DNA from: Paracamarosporium sp. OC-R06-R3
Taxonomy: Eukaryota > Ascomycota > Dothideomycetes > Pleosporales > Didymosphaeriaceae
Assembly: GCA_019828545.1 (NCBI GenBank)
Contig: JACVRA010000159.1
Coordinates: 62,001 to 126,000 of the forward strand
Reading direction: 5' to 3'
DNA length: 64,000 nucleotides
The position numbers and the translations under genes were made by a program. Positions 10,962 to 22,100 of this stretch are shown here, in pieces (the stretch's first letter is position 1; each line of letters opens with the position of its first letter). The notes beneath the pieces were generated by a model. That model was given only the letters and a program-made list of their open reading frames with translations. It had not been told where the DNA came from and made no database searches.

Positions 10962-11906
10962 TCATGCCCCATCTAGACTTTCGCGATCCCGCTTCATCCG
11001 CTCAAACATAGTGCTCCAGTTTTTGGCATCGGGTATCAGTGGATCCTCGAGTGTCGGACCATTCTCTCCGTCAACGATAATCTTCGTCGAGCCCAAGCCA
11101 AAAGGAGGGAAATTGTTGTAGAGTGTCTCGGTTGAGTCTTTGCGGGCGTAGTAGAGCTCATGCATGATACCAATGTACGGGAACTTGTTGTCGCCCTGGT
11201 ATGCTTTCTGTCCAGTTATATGCGCCGTAGATTTACTGAACTGGTGAAGTCCCTCTATGTCCCGCCAGTAACTAAGCCATATCATTGTGAAGCCTTTTTC
11301 GTCGTTGGTACTCATCAGCATTGGCGTGCGACCAAGGACTATGAAATCGTTTAATGATTAGAGACAGATTCATAAGAGAGATACCACACAAGCATATAGT
11401 GGAACTTACAACCCCACTTCAAGCGGTTGCGCTCAGCTTCTTCCCACATGTCATTGTAGAGGTTGCCGAGCTGTCGTCCATTTGCAGGGAGCCGACCTTG
11501 CGGACTTCGTCTGGTCAGAGAGCTTATCGCAGAGCGCTGCGCAGACTCACTGGTTCACTCTCGCGCCCAAGACGAACATCACCACGCCAGCCTCCTTCCC
11601 GTCTGCGCGCTTAGAAGGTATCACGGCGGTCCATCTTCCAAGACGAACATCCTTGAAGACTTTTGTGTAGATGTGACGAGAATCCCTTGCCGCCTTCACC
11701 AGTCGCTGAAGAATAAGCAGTATTGGTGCAAGTCCACTTAGCGAGAACGGGAGGAATACTAGGCTCAGAATTTGGAGAAGGCCACCCAGGGCAAGCCACG
11801 TCGAAACTCTGAACATGTTCGGATTGATGAAGAATTTGATCCGCGCATGGATGTAGGCCCAGCGCTCGAGAGGCGTCATTTTGAGTACGAGGGTGAGAAT
11901 AGTCAA
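10962..11906 (-). CDS. DUF4188-family putative monooxygenase with N-terminal membrane segment
   Basis: Three exons, complement(10962..11338, 11410..11510, 11551..11906), give 277 aa; the introns are 40 and 71 nt. The N-terminus carries a hydrophobic hairpin (about residues 33-70). The DUF4188 core follows: GVVMFVLGARVNQ, a helix NLYNDMWEEAERN, GFLGRTPML, IWLSYWRDIEGLHQFSKS, FPYIGIMHELYY and ETLYNNFPPFGLG. These match the ferredoxin-like alpha-beta barrel family whose few studied relatives are monooxygenase- or dehydratase-like. It shares a 380-nt divergent promoter region with the FSH1 hydrolase. A tailoring role on the polyketide is an inference from location. Family assignment is firm; reaction unknown. 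Confidence 0.85.
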
Positions 11907-12286
11907 GATGGTGATAGAAGTAAGGCGGCGTAGTGTGAGTGGATAATCAAGGATATAGGTGGGAAGCTGAAGGCAGAAGCCAAGCTACGCCGCTTTGTTT
12001 CAAAGGTTCCGTATCCGTGCCTTAACCCTATGACTGATTAAGAAGGTCCCGCGTTCTCGGGCCCCCAGGTTGCACTTGCAGCGCCTCTTTCAGTCTGACG
12101 ACCAGGGTCTTTAGTGTACGAACCAAGTGCGGTGGGATACCCCGAACTATCACACTCAGTGGATCAGCTGCGGCGCTGATGACGCCAAGTCGTGTCTCCC
12201 TGGTAGGAGTAAAGTACATGATACCTCACAAGGAACCTCTCTAGATACCTACACAACTGTATCGATTATATAAGCGTTTAACAGCC
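11907..12286. promoter_or_regulatory. Divergent promoter region, DUF4188 / FSH1 hydrolase
   Basis: 380 nt separate the two divergent start codons. A TATA-like 'attatataag' at 12264-12273 sits about 15-20 nt upstream of the hydrolase ATG. No cluster motif was recognised here. Confidence 0.45.
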
Positions 12287-13019
12287 ATGCGCTTTCTTTG
12301 TTTACATGGGATTGGCACAAATAGCCACATCTTCAAGATGCAAACAGCTGCCTTGAGATATGCTTTGGACGAAAAAGACACAGAGTACATATGGGCTCAA
12401 GGAACCGTTGACTGGCCAATGGCATCAGGTCAGTGGCACTCTTCAGCGCGTCTCTATGAGCTCCAAACTGAGCACATGTAATTTAGATCTATCTGGAGTC
12501 TCTACCAGTGAAGACTCTCACTACGCTTATTTCGACCCAGACGACGCGGCAAGCTATCTCTCAGCTTTCGCTATGCTGGAAAATTTCATCGAGCTCGAAG
12601 GCCCGTTCGACGGTGTGATCGGATTTTCTCAAGGTGCGGGTCTGGCCATCATGTACATGGCCAAAAGAAAGGTTGAAAATCCACAAGCCGCTCCGCCATG
12701 GGGTTGCGCCGTCCTCTTCTCACCGACAGCGATTGGCGATCCGTTCCATTGGCTGGAGACCGGTGAGATGCGCCGTTTGCAAGAACTTCCTGGCGGCTCT
12801 GTGATTGACATACCGACGACGATGATCTGGGGAAACAAAGATGGTTACGCCGCAGACCTTCCCTCGTTGAAAAGATTATTCTGCGATAAAGCCTTCTGGC
12901 ACTATGTCTTCGACGGGGGGCATGAGCTTCCCTCACCGCAGATCGACAGTTCGATTGTTAATACGGTGAAGTTGGTTCGGAGAGTAACCAACATGGTGGA
13001 ACAACAAGTAGTATCCTAG
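12287..13019 (+). CDS. FSH1-family serine hydrolase (candidate polyketide-release thioesterase)
   Basis: Two exons, 12287..12428 and 12487..13019, give 224 aa; the 58-nt intron (GTCAGT...TTTAG) closes in phase. The N-terminus MRFLCLHGIGTNSHIFKMQT is the typical FSH1/serine hydrolase start. The nucleophile elbow is GFSQGAG (Ser95), the acid loop is MIWGNKDGY and the catalytic histidine lies in FDGGHELP. Members of this family release products from highly reducing PKSs that lack a thioesterase, the best-known being LovG; brefeldin-type clusters also carry one. The PKS here ends in an ACP, so this protein is the natural candidate for hydrolytic offloading. Its stop lies 115 nt from the convergent MFS gene stop. 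Confidence 0.9.
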
Positions 13020-13134
13020 AAACGCTAGCTATTTAGGGTACCATACGATCATATTGCGGCACTGAAATCATAAGCGTTCCGTGACTCCAACCTGAATGCA
13101 TCGGTTTGTGGTAGAACTATACCCTGGCACACTT

Positions 13135-15074
13135 TTAGACTCTAGCCTTAGTGATAAAGCTATCACCGCTACGAGCCTGTGGTGTTGATACTACGGTCTC
13201 GTCTCGTCTCGTTGGCCTCCACGTCATTGTTGCAAGTAGTAGACAGGAAGCTGCGAGCCCGGTAGCAAGGTACATCTCCTGATTATATGCCTTTCCAAAC
13301 ACAGCTTGCACCTCTGCAAGTGTTGTTCCTGATAACGTGGTTATAATTTCTGTCTTTTCCAGCAGCATGGCGGCTAAAGGAGGCGGAAGGAAAGCTTGTA
13401 TCCTTATCCGCAAGTAACGAGTGGCTATAGTCGCAGCGATCGAGACACCGATCAAGCCACCGAGTGTTCGAAATTGAGACTGAGCAGCCACTGCGACAGC
13501 TTCGAGAAGTCAGTGACTGTCAAGTAGTGGGAACAGCGAGAAGACACATACCCATATCCCGCTTTTCCATTACATGTGGGATCATGTGAACCACAACTGG
13601 TATGATACAACCTACACCAATACCAATGAGGGCTTGGCACGCGTACTGCCATGGTGCGACATGGTAACTTGTCGGTGCTTGAGAGAGAGGGATTGTTCCC
13701 GAGAGTTGGAACACAGCCCCGATTGCCAATATCACTGACGGACGAACCCCGAGTTTGTTCACCACTGTCAAAGCCACAGCCGATCCCACAGGAACCAAGA
13801 TCCCGAAGGCAAGTAATCGTGCCGCCGCGGAGAAAGCTGACATGCCGTTTACTGCTATGAATCGTTGGGGGATTTGAACGACACAAATTGACAGCACACC
13901 GCCGTTGAGCAAAGTAATTATTTGGGGCTATTAGTATCATTCGACAGCGGCAGTTGTTGAGGACCTACAGAAAGAGAGCGGCTTGCACGCGGTCGGTGCA
14001 AAATCGCCAGGTGAACACTGGCTCGGTGATAGACTGACGCGTAGTCATGTACCATTGGGATGTGAAGAAACCCAATAACATCGGGACTGTGCACACTAAC
14101 AACGGCAAAACATACGCGGACTGGAATTCATACACGATGGCTTGTTGAAGGCCCGTAGTGAGCAGTACGCATGTACCGAGCAGTAAAGTAAAGCCGGCAA
14201 AATCGACTCGTCGGAGAGACCGGATGGACCGCACTTCTCGAGCATTGGCGGGCTCTTTGCTGAGTTTATGTGGGAACACGAAGAGAAAAGTAACAAGAAT
14301 GAGTCCTGCAATAGGCACGCTGTGTGAACATCAGTCAGATCAATCCCATGGGCTCAGTTTCACCATTTATCAGACTCACTTGACCAGAAATACCCATCTC
14401 CAGTCGCCATGGACAGTGATACCCCCTCCTATCAGCGGTCCAGTTACCAGTGGCAGAGCCAACACAGCCGTCACAATGCCTATATATTGGGGGACTTTCT
14501 CTGGCGGGACTAGTTCCAAGAATAGCAACTGACCGAGCGCCATTATGCCAGATCCTCCTAGGCCTTGGAGCCAACGAAACATGATTCTACAAGAGGTCAG
14601 TCAGCAGACGGAAGAAGGCCTATACAGATTGAACGTACAATTGAAACACAGTTTGACTACCTCCACATGCTCCTGAAAAGACAGTGAAGATGAAGAGCGA
14701 AGCAATGATGGCGTACTTGCGCCCATAGATATCACTCAGTTTCGCGATTACGATTTGTAGCGCACCAGATGTCAACCAGTACGCGGTCAGAACCCACGAA
14801 TTCCGGATATAGCCTCCCAGATCATTGGTTATCGTCACAATGGATGTACTGGTAATCGTAGATTCCATTTGGGCGAGCCACATGGCCAGAAGAAGCCTTG
14901 ATAATCAGCAAATGCACTTGCGGAACAGCGTGCGCTGTCAAGAGGCGCTCACCCAACGGTGATGGTATGAAGACGAATTCCCTGAGGATATTCGAAACCA
15001 TCAGAAGCGGGAGAGGTTTGCACCTCGGATGTACTCTCTAGCCGCTCCTTGGAGCCTTGCTGTTCTGTTTGCAT
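13135..15074 (-). CDS. DHA2-type MFS exporter (14-TM), with one unresolved exon junction
   Basis: Six exons, complement(13135..13490, 13552..~13927, ~13969..14319, 14380..14586, 14639..14896, 14953..15074), give about 556 aa. The start at 15074 gives a soluble Ser/Gln-rich N-terminus. Family motifs include LSDIYGRKY (motif A), WLQGLGGSGIMALG, LVTGPLIGGGITVHGDWRWVF (motif C) and FLVNVPIAGL, typical drug:H+ antiporters that export cluster products. Four introns resolve cleanly. Between TM7 halves, after RVQAALFL, the GT donor at 13968 and the only AG (13928-13929) join out of frame by one base into QIITLLNGGVLS. That suggests a 1-nt deletion in the CCCC run, or non-standard splicing. It may therefore be a recently broken gene or a sequence error. 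Confidence 0.8.
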
Positions 15075-15129
15075 GATCGATCCTTTAGCGTAAAAACTGG
15101 ATACGTTCGTACGCGCTGGAAGTAAAGAA

Positions 15130-15738
15130 GGATCATAGATGACAGCGAAGACAGCGAAGACAGCGGCGATAGCGAGGGCGACGGACACCGCAAGAGGTGC
15201 ATGTGAAGGTCTCGCCAGAACTGTGGGGATGTCTCATTGTTGCAGACTTAGAGCCAGCTGTCCAGGCCGTACGTAGAACAGGCAGGTAGCGCTGATCGAG
15301 CCAGGGGTCAAACTCATCAACGATCAGGCGCATTTTCAGGTGGTGGCACGACATCTCGCAGCTAGCATTTGCCTGGTCGCAGCTGTGGAGGGGCGCGGAT
15401 GAGATTGCGGCGAGGTTGAGATTGCGGCGAATGCCCTCGTCATCACCCCCGATTGGGCCAGCCCCTTGTCCAAACCTGTATTGGCCCCACCATCATCTTG
15501 CAAGAAACCTGGGAGTGAAGAATTTATCCACATCCGTGGACACACTCCCAATAGTGATTGGAATAGCAGTGCTCCGGACATGCACACTCTGCAGGGATAT
15601 AGTGTCCACAGCCTCGGTCTCTGAGAGTACCTTAGCGCCGTATTGCTTCATATGGTAAGAACCCCGCACCACATAGTGCCCCCTGCTCGGACGTCTGGCA
15701 TTCGGCCGAGGCGAGAGCGTTTTGGGGGCGTAGATCAA
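15130..15738 (-). pseudogene. Possible unrecognised small gene or relic upstream of the MFS gene
   Basis: On the minus strand a frame opening at about 15738 reads RPSRGHYVVRGSYHMKQYGA and then SVSTDVDKFFTPRFLAR before a TGA. A later frame reads GIRRNLNLAAISSAPLHSC, then SCEMSCHHLKMRLIVDEFDP and LDQRYLPVLRTAW. The two can be joined by removing a 33-nt GT-AG segment (about 15448-15482), shorter than normal fungal introns. The composition looks like genuine protein (His/Cys cluster, aromatic Asp-rich loop), but no family is recognised and its end overlaps the MFS upstream region. It could be a real small cluster gene, a decayed one, or chance. Confidence 0.28.
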
Positions 15739-15903
15739 AATTTCCTGAATGAGAGAATTAAGCGTCTGCTATTACACACCTTGGGCTTACCTCCGCAAAG
15801 ACCCCCTGCTAAATGTCCGAGTCTGAAGCGCCACCGTAAGGCACTCTTCAGTCTGTCTCTGAATTATCCCTGTAGCTGACGGGTGTCCGGTCTCCAGAGA
15901 CGG

Positions 15904-15927
15904 TAACGGTTGTAACGGCTGTAACGG
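15904..15927 (+). repeat. Three TAACGG motifs at 9-bp period
   Basis: TAACGG at 15904-15909, 15913-15918 and 15922-15927. The regular spacing in a divergent promoter suggests a multimeric regulator site; TAACNG is also the core recognised by MYB-type proteins in general. Confidence 0.5.
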
Positions 15928-16120
15928 CGTGGGCAATCGCTGCCAGCCACCGTGGGGTGTATCCATGTCAGAACGATTAGTGCAAATGCCGCCCTCCATG
16001 ATCGAAAGAACTTTAACAGACGATTCGACTTGCAGTGTGATACCGGAGTGATAGCGTCACATCTTATTCCTCGTTCGTTAAATCTATGTGGTGTATTTAG
16101 TGCGGAAGAAAACAACTAAA

Positions 16121-19100
16121 ATGGATACCAATAGTTCAGAGACTACCTTGGACGTTGGCGACAAGACACCTCAAACCTGTGACGGCATACGGGAGCCAAT
16201 CGCTATTGTTGGCATTGCCTTCAAGTTCCCCCAAGGAGCCGAAAGCGAGAGCTCACTATGGGAGAAGTTGATGAACCAGAAATGTACATCGACTGAATGG
16301 CCTAAGGACCGGCTGAATATCGATGGTTTCTGGAATCCTGACCAGAAGAAGATGAACACAGTAAGGCTATCGAGTACTCTTGTCTTTTGTCTTTTGTCTG
16401 GCAGACGAAATGACGATGTGTCGTGCAGATTCGACCAAGAAATGCCCACTTCTTGAAGGACGATATACGGAACTTCGATGCGCAATTTTTTGGGGTTCCA
16501 CCAGCCGAAGCAGCGGGGCTAGATCCTCAGCAGCGAGGTTTGCTAGAGACTACATTTCATGCCTTTGAGAATGGTAGGCGTGTCTTAGTCTCGATGATGG
16601 TGAAGATATTAACTCCTAGTAGCTGGTATACGTACGGAAGATCTTGCAGGGACTGATACGTCAGTCCACGTAGGAAGTTTTTGTACAGATTACTCCACGT
16701 TCGTCTTGCGTGACGAGCAACGCATCCCGACTTATAACGCGACCGGGTGCTCGCAGACTTTGCTCTCAAACAGAATAAGCTGGGCATTCGATCTACGAGG
16801 GACTAGTTTAACACTTGATACTGCTTGCTCAAGTGGGTTAGTGGCTTTAGATCTAGCTTGTCAAGAGCTCTGGTCAGGTCGCTCCTCAACAGTGAGTTAT
16901 TGCTACGCCCATATGAGCAAGATATTTTTCAGCACGTCTTTAGGCAGTCTGTTCAGCATCTAACATCACGTCAGGCAGTCTGTGCAGCGTCCAATGTTAT
17001 GCTCTCACCGGAGATGAACATGACTCTGTCCAATATGAACTTTTTATCCCCCGACGGAAAATGCTATAGTTTTGACCACCGAGCTAGCGGGTACGCAAGG
17101 GGGGAGGGCTTTGCTACATTAATTCTCCAGCCGCTTTCCCAAGCACTTAAAGATGATAATGTCATCAGAGCGTTAATACGATCGACGGGTACCAACCAAG
17201 ATGGCCACACCGCCGGTGGGATCACTTTGCCCAACAAAAGCTCACAAACTCAGCTCATTCGTGAGACATATCATCAAGCTGGTCTGGACATGAGCACCAC
17301 TAGATATTTTGAGGCCCACGGCAAGTTCCAAAACTAGGATAGATTCTACTCTGAACTGACAGTAGGAAGGCACCGGAACACCTGTTGGAGACCCGATAGA
17401 AGCTCGGGCTATAGGAGAGTGTTTTGGGGCATTTAGAAGCGCGGAGGATCCGTTGCATATGCAAGTCACTGCTCAATCACAAGCTTATAGCCATGCTAAC
17501 TGTGGTAGTGGCGCTGTTAAGACGAACCTCGGGCACCTAGAGGGAGCTAGTGGTCTTGCTGGAGTGATTAAAACCGTTCTTGCGCTTGAGAAGGGGTTAA
17601 TACCCCCTAATACTAACTTTGAAACTCTCAACGCTGCAATCGATGATGAGTACTTCCATCTCGCGGTGCGTTTCGGAGTGATCTTTTAATACTACCACCA
17701 ACTAATGACGTGTAGTTTCCCCAATCAGCGGTGACCTGGCCTTCAACTGGCATTCGAAGAGCATCTGTAAACTCATTTGGCTATGGCGGGACAAACGCGC
17801 ATGTGGTCCTCGATGATGCTCGTTCATATCTTCGCATGAGGAATATGGTAGGCAATCATCGCGTCCTAGCACCCAACGAGCCTTCGGGGGGACTAACGGC
17901 GTTATGTTCACATCGTGAACTTGATATCCACAATCAAGATTTTACAGGCAGTTTCGAAGACGTTGACGATTTGTCTCTACAGATTGATGTCAGTAGAACT
18001 GAGCAAACTCAAATTGTAGGAAGGATCGAAAAAGAAAGAGCAGAGTGCTTCACGGATTCACAGGTTATTGGTCCACGGTTGATACTGCTCTCTGCAACAG
18101 ATGAGACGGGGGCTTCACGACAAGCTGCAGCACATCATGAAACTCTTCTCACAGCGAGTCGTAACGGCATAGCCGATAAGGATCCGCTGTTTCTTGACCG
18201 CTACGCCTTCACTCTTGCGACTTGCAGGGATGCACACCTTTGGAAGTCTTTTTGTGTCGTTGACTCAATTGATCACATAGAAAACACTCAACTAGCTACA
18301 TCCCTCCCGACGCGAGGCCTTTCGGCAAATCCAGTGACAGGGTTCGTATTCACGGGACAGGGCGCACAGTGGCATCACATGGGGCGCGAGCTCTTAGCTT
18401 GTGCGGCCTTTCGACGAAGTATACATCTTTCGCAAAGTTATTTAGGTCAACTAGGGTGGTCATATTCAATTACAGGTCAGTTATATGGAACTCCTAGTAT
18501 AGCGCCATGAATACTAACCTGTGAAGATCTTCTGACGAACGCAAAACACAAAACAATCGTGTCTCAGGCACGCTTCAGCCAAATACTCACGACCGCTGTA
18601 CAAATCGCACTAGTCGACCTGTTTCGGTGGCTGAAGCTAGTTCCAAAGGTGGTGGTCGGCCATTCGTCTGGGGAAATTGCCGCAGCGTACGTGTGATGAC
18701 ATCTCTTGCACGAAGATTTCTAACAACAGAGTCAGTTACTGTGCCGGACACATCAATCACACATCAGCATTAAAGATCTCTTTCTATCGCGGGATCTTGA
18801 GTTCAGTCCTTGAGAAAGATGCCTCCGAAGCATGCTCGATGGCCGCTGTAGGCCTGTCCGCCAACCGAACCCGAGCCGAATTCGACGAATTCGAACATGC
18901 GACGCCACTACCTAAAAACAAGCACATGGGATTCACAATCAGTTGCATCAACAGCCAGGAAAGTACCACCATATCTGGGCCGGACGATGTCATTGCAGAT
19001 TTTGTTCGTTACCTTAACGACAAACAAGTCTTTGCGCGAAAGCTGAAGGTCGGTGTCGGGTATCACTCCCCGCAGATGTTGCGGATAGCTTCAAGCTACG

Positions 19101-22100
19101 CGCACAGTATTCATGGGATAAAGCCTAGGGAACCAGGAGCTAAGAGACCCGTGATGGTGTCTTCGGTCACAGCAAAGCCAGTCACAACACACGAAGTATG
19201 CAGCCCCGAGTATTGGGTTCGTAACATGGTGTCCAAGGTGGACTTCCTCGGTGCCATCAGATTCTGCTCTCAAAAGACGGAAGGGGAAAGCTTCAAGAAT
19301 CTTGATATGAGCCATCGAAACCGTGTTAACGTCGAGGCTTGGATTGAGATCGGCCCCCATGCAGCTCTGCAGGGCCCGCTCAAGCAGATTCTAAAAGCAA
19401 ATCGGCCCGAGGACCCTATGTGCTACACCTCAGCACTTTACAGAAACCAATCCGCGCTTCTGAGTGTTCTGAACTGCATTGGGTACTTGCATTGCCAAAA
19501 CGTCAAGCTGGACCTCGCTCGAGCGACAACGTTGACTCTCCCTGACAGTCACATATCGCCTATCCCAGATTTGCTACCACCTTACGCTTTCAATCACTCT
19601 ACCATATACTGGGAGGAGTCACCAAGTAATGTTGCTTTCCGCCTCCGTCCTCATCCAAGACACGATCTCGTAGGTGTTAGAACAGACGACAACAGCCAGG
19701 CCGAAGCACGCTGGAGGTTCATAATCAAGACGAATGAATTGCCCTGGGTTAAAGATCACTGTATACAGCATGCCACGATCTATCCCGCCGCTGGAACTCT
19801 GTCTATGGTTTTGGAAGCTGCAAAGCAGCTTGTTGTAGCTGATCGCGCCCCGATCGCCTTTGAAATGACTGACGTCGAGTTTCCGGCTCCAGTACGCATC
19901 GACTCTGAGCTTGGTGTTGAGCTACAACTCCACATGTCGACATCACTTCGAACTAGTGGTAGCAGCACCATAGACCACTCTTTCCGGACTATACTTCGGA
20001 GTGCGGATGGTAGAGAAACAGAAGTCTGCTCTGGCCATATCCGAGGCGACTACCAGAGACCTTCAACTGAAGTCGATGCAGGCAAAGAATACCAAGCTAT
20101 ACGACAAGCTCTCAAAGCTGAGTTCTGCCAAGCTATGCAAGACTGTGATCAAACGATGGACTCAAATGACATGTATAGCATCATGGCGAAATTTGGACTT
20201 GAGTATGGACCAAGTTTCCAAACTGTGTCTGATGTTGCGTACGAGTCTTGCGGTCGAGCTGTCGCTACTATCCTAGCAGTCGAGCCGAACGTCAATAATG
20301 CTCAGAGCGTCTCTTCAACCTATATAGTGCATCCGAGCAGGTTGGACGGTCTCTTCCAGATGGGTTTCTCTGCGTTGAAGGGGTATGGCCCACCGCGCGG
20401 ACTGATCCCAACCCGTATAGGAAAGCTCTGGATCCCACTCACTGGGTTCGGAACGACGGAAGTGGATGTGAAAGCATTCTGCAAAGCGATCAATGTCTCC
20501 GAGCGTGGTGCCACATTTGCCATGACCGTATATGATACGGCATGTACCGACCTGGTAACAAGGGTCACCGATCTAGAGATGACGGCTGTTTCCAATGCAT
20601 CAGAAGTTCGCGTATCGCTTGATGACGCACCATACCACTCCTCGTATATAACATGGAAGCCAGACGTGGACCTTATAGATTGCGACGGTCCGGCAAGCCT
20701 GTGCGTGGTGGACACTTCGTCTGCTGCCTTGCAGGAGTATCTGGACCACCTAGCGCATAAGAGACCGCATCTTCGGTACCTTGACGTCGGCCACGGCTCT
20801 GAATCTGTTACAACGGCATGCATGGCAGTGCTTTCAACACATGAGATTGGTAATCGCTTCCAAGATTATGTGGTTGCGAGGGAGAACGCTACGAGTCTTG
20901 ACAGAGCGCGTACTTTTCTTCCTAATACTGATAGGCTCCGCTTCGAGCTAGTTGATCAAGAGACTGGTTATCTTCCGAGGACAACTGAGACAAGCAGATA
21001 TGACGTTATTATACTTGACGGTCAAACTGTCGCAAATGACCACCAAGTTGTCCTCGCACAGCTGCGGGATTTGCTCGAACCAGACGGCAAGTTGATCTTG
21101 CTCGAGAAAGAAGAGGATTTGATCAGGAACAATATGTCAGACAACGATTGGCAGCTCCTCTTGAAGGGGAACGGGTACTATACCGACAAAACGATACGTA
21201 GCACACAAGACAAACGAGGAGATCCACGGAGGATTCTCATCGCATCGATTACCGACCAGTCCGCTACTACCGATCCCATAATTCCGATGATCATCCTCGA
21301 CAAAGCTTCCACACTCCAAACGAGCATCGCTAAGGAGCTCTGCAGATACCTTGAAGTGAATACCGAGAAACACACCCAAACCTTGACCGAGGCCCCCGTA
21401 TCTCTGGAGACCGAACGACACCATTGCATCTTCATCCAAGACCTCGAGCGCCCAATACTGCGCAACATAGGAGAATCGGACTTCGAATGTGTGAAATCGA
21501 TTCTCGCGCGCTCCAAGAGCTTAACGTGGGTGAAGCAAGAATCGGTGGAGCCGGACCATTGCATCAACGACGGGCTTCTGCGCGTATCTCGCCATGAAAA
21601 TGGAAATGTGGCACTCGTTTCTCTAGCACTAGATATGGGTCTTGAACGGCCGCCACAGCAAATTGCGGGACGAATACACACGGTGTATCAGCAGCTTCTG
21701 AAGGATATAAACGGGGCTTACGAGCCAGAGTATGCAGAGAAGAACGGACATCTGTGTATCAACAGGCTTGTCCGAGCAAGGCAGCTCGATGAGCATATCT
21801 TCACAGCTACCGAAACACCGCTTGTACGCAAAGCAATAGGTGACCAAGCCCTCCGACTCAGTATCCGGACCCCGGGAGCACTCGGTACGCTTGAGTGGAT
21901 TGGCGACCAGCTACTTCAAGGTCCACTAGGGGCGGAAGAGATAGAGTTCGAAGTCCGAGCCATAGGTATCAACTTCAAAGATGCCCTCGCCCTACTGGGA
22001 CGTGTAACGACGCAAGACCTAGGCAGCGAATGCGCTGGCGTCGTAACACATGTTGGCTCGTCAGTCACACGCATCAAGCCCGGCGATCGTATAGCAACAG

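Larger units (their letters stand above)
15075..16120. promoter_or_regulatory. Divergent MFS/PKS promoter region with phased TAACGG repeats
   Basis: About 1.05 kb between the MFS and PKS starts. TAACGG occurs three times at exactly 9-bp spacing (15904, 15913, 15922). CGTTCGTTA lies at 16072-16080, and a near copy CGTTCGTA at 15104-15111 is 30 nt from the MFS start. A short tandem 'gaagacagc' tract lies at 15140-15165. The segment 15130-15738 also has a coding-like minus frame, listed separately. Confidence 0.45.

Noticed and set aside
12028..12219. 63-codon minus ORF in the DUF4188/FSH1 promoter
   Set aside because: Short, no conserved content, lies in the shared promoter.
13928..13988. Alternative MFS intron using the GTGCAA donor at 13988
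   Set aside because: It restores the frame but removes VQAALFL, shortening a transmembrane helix conserved in the family; kept only as a test case.
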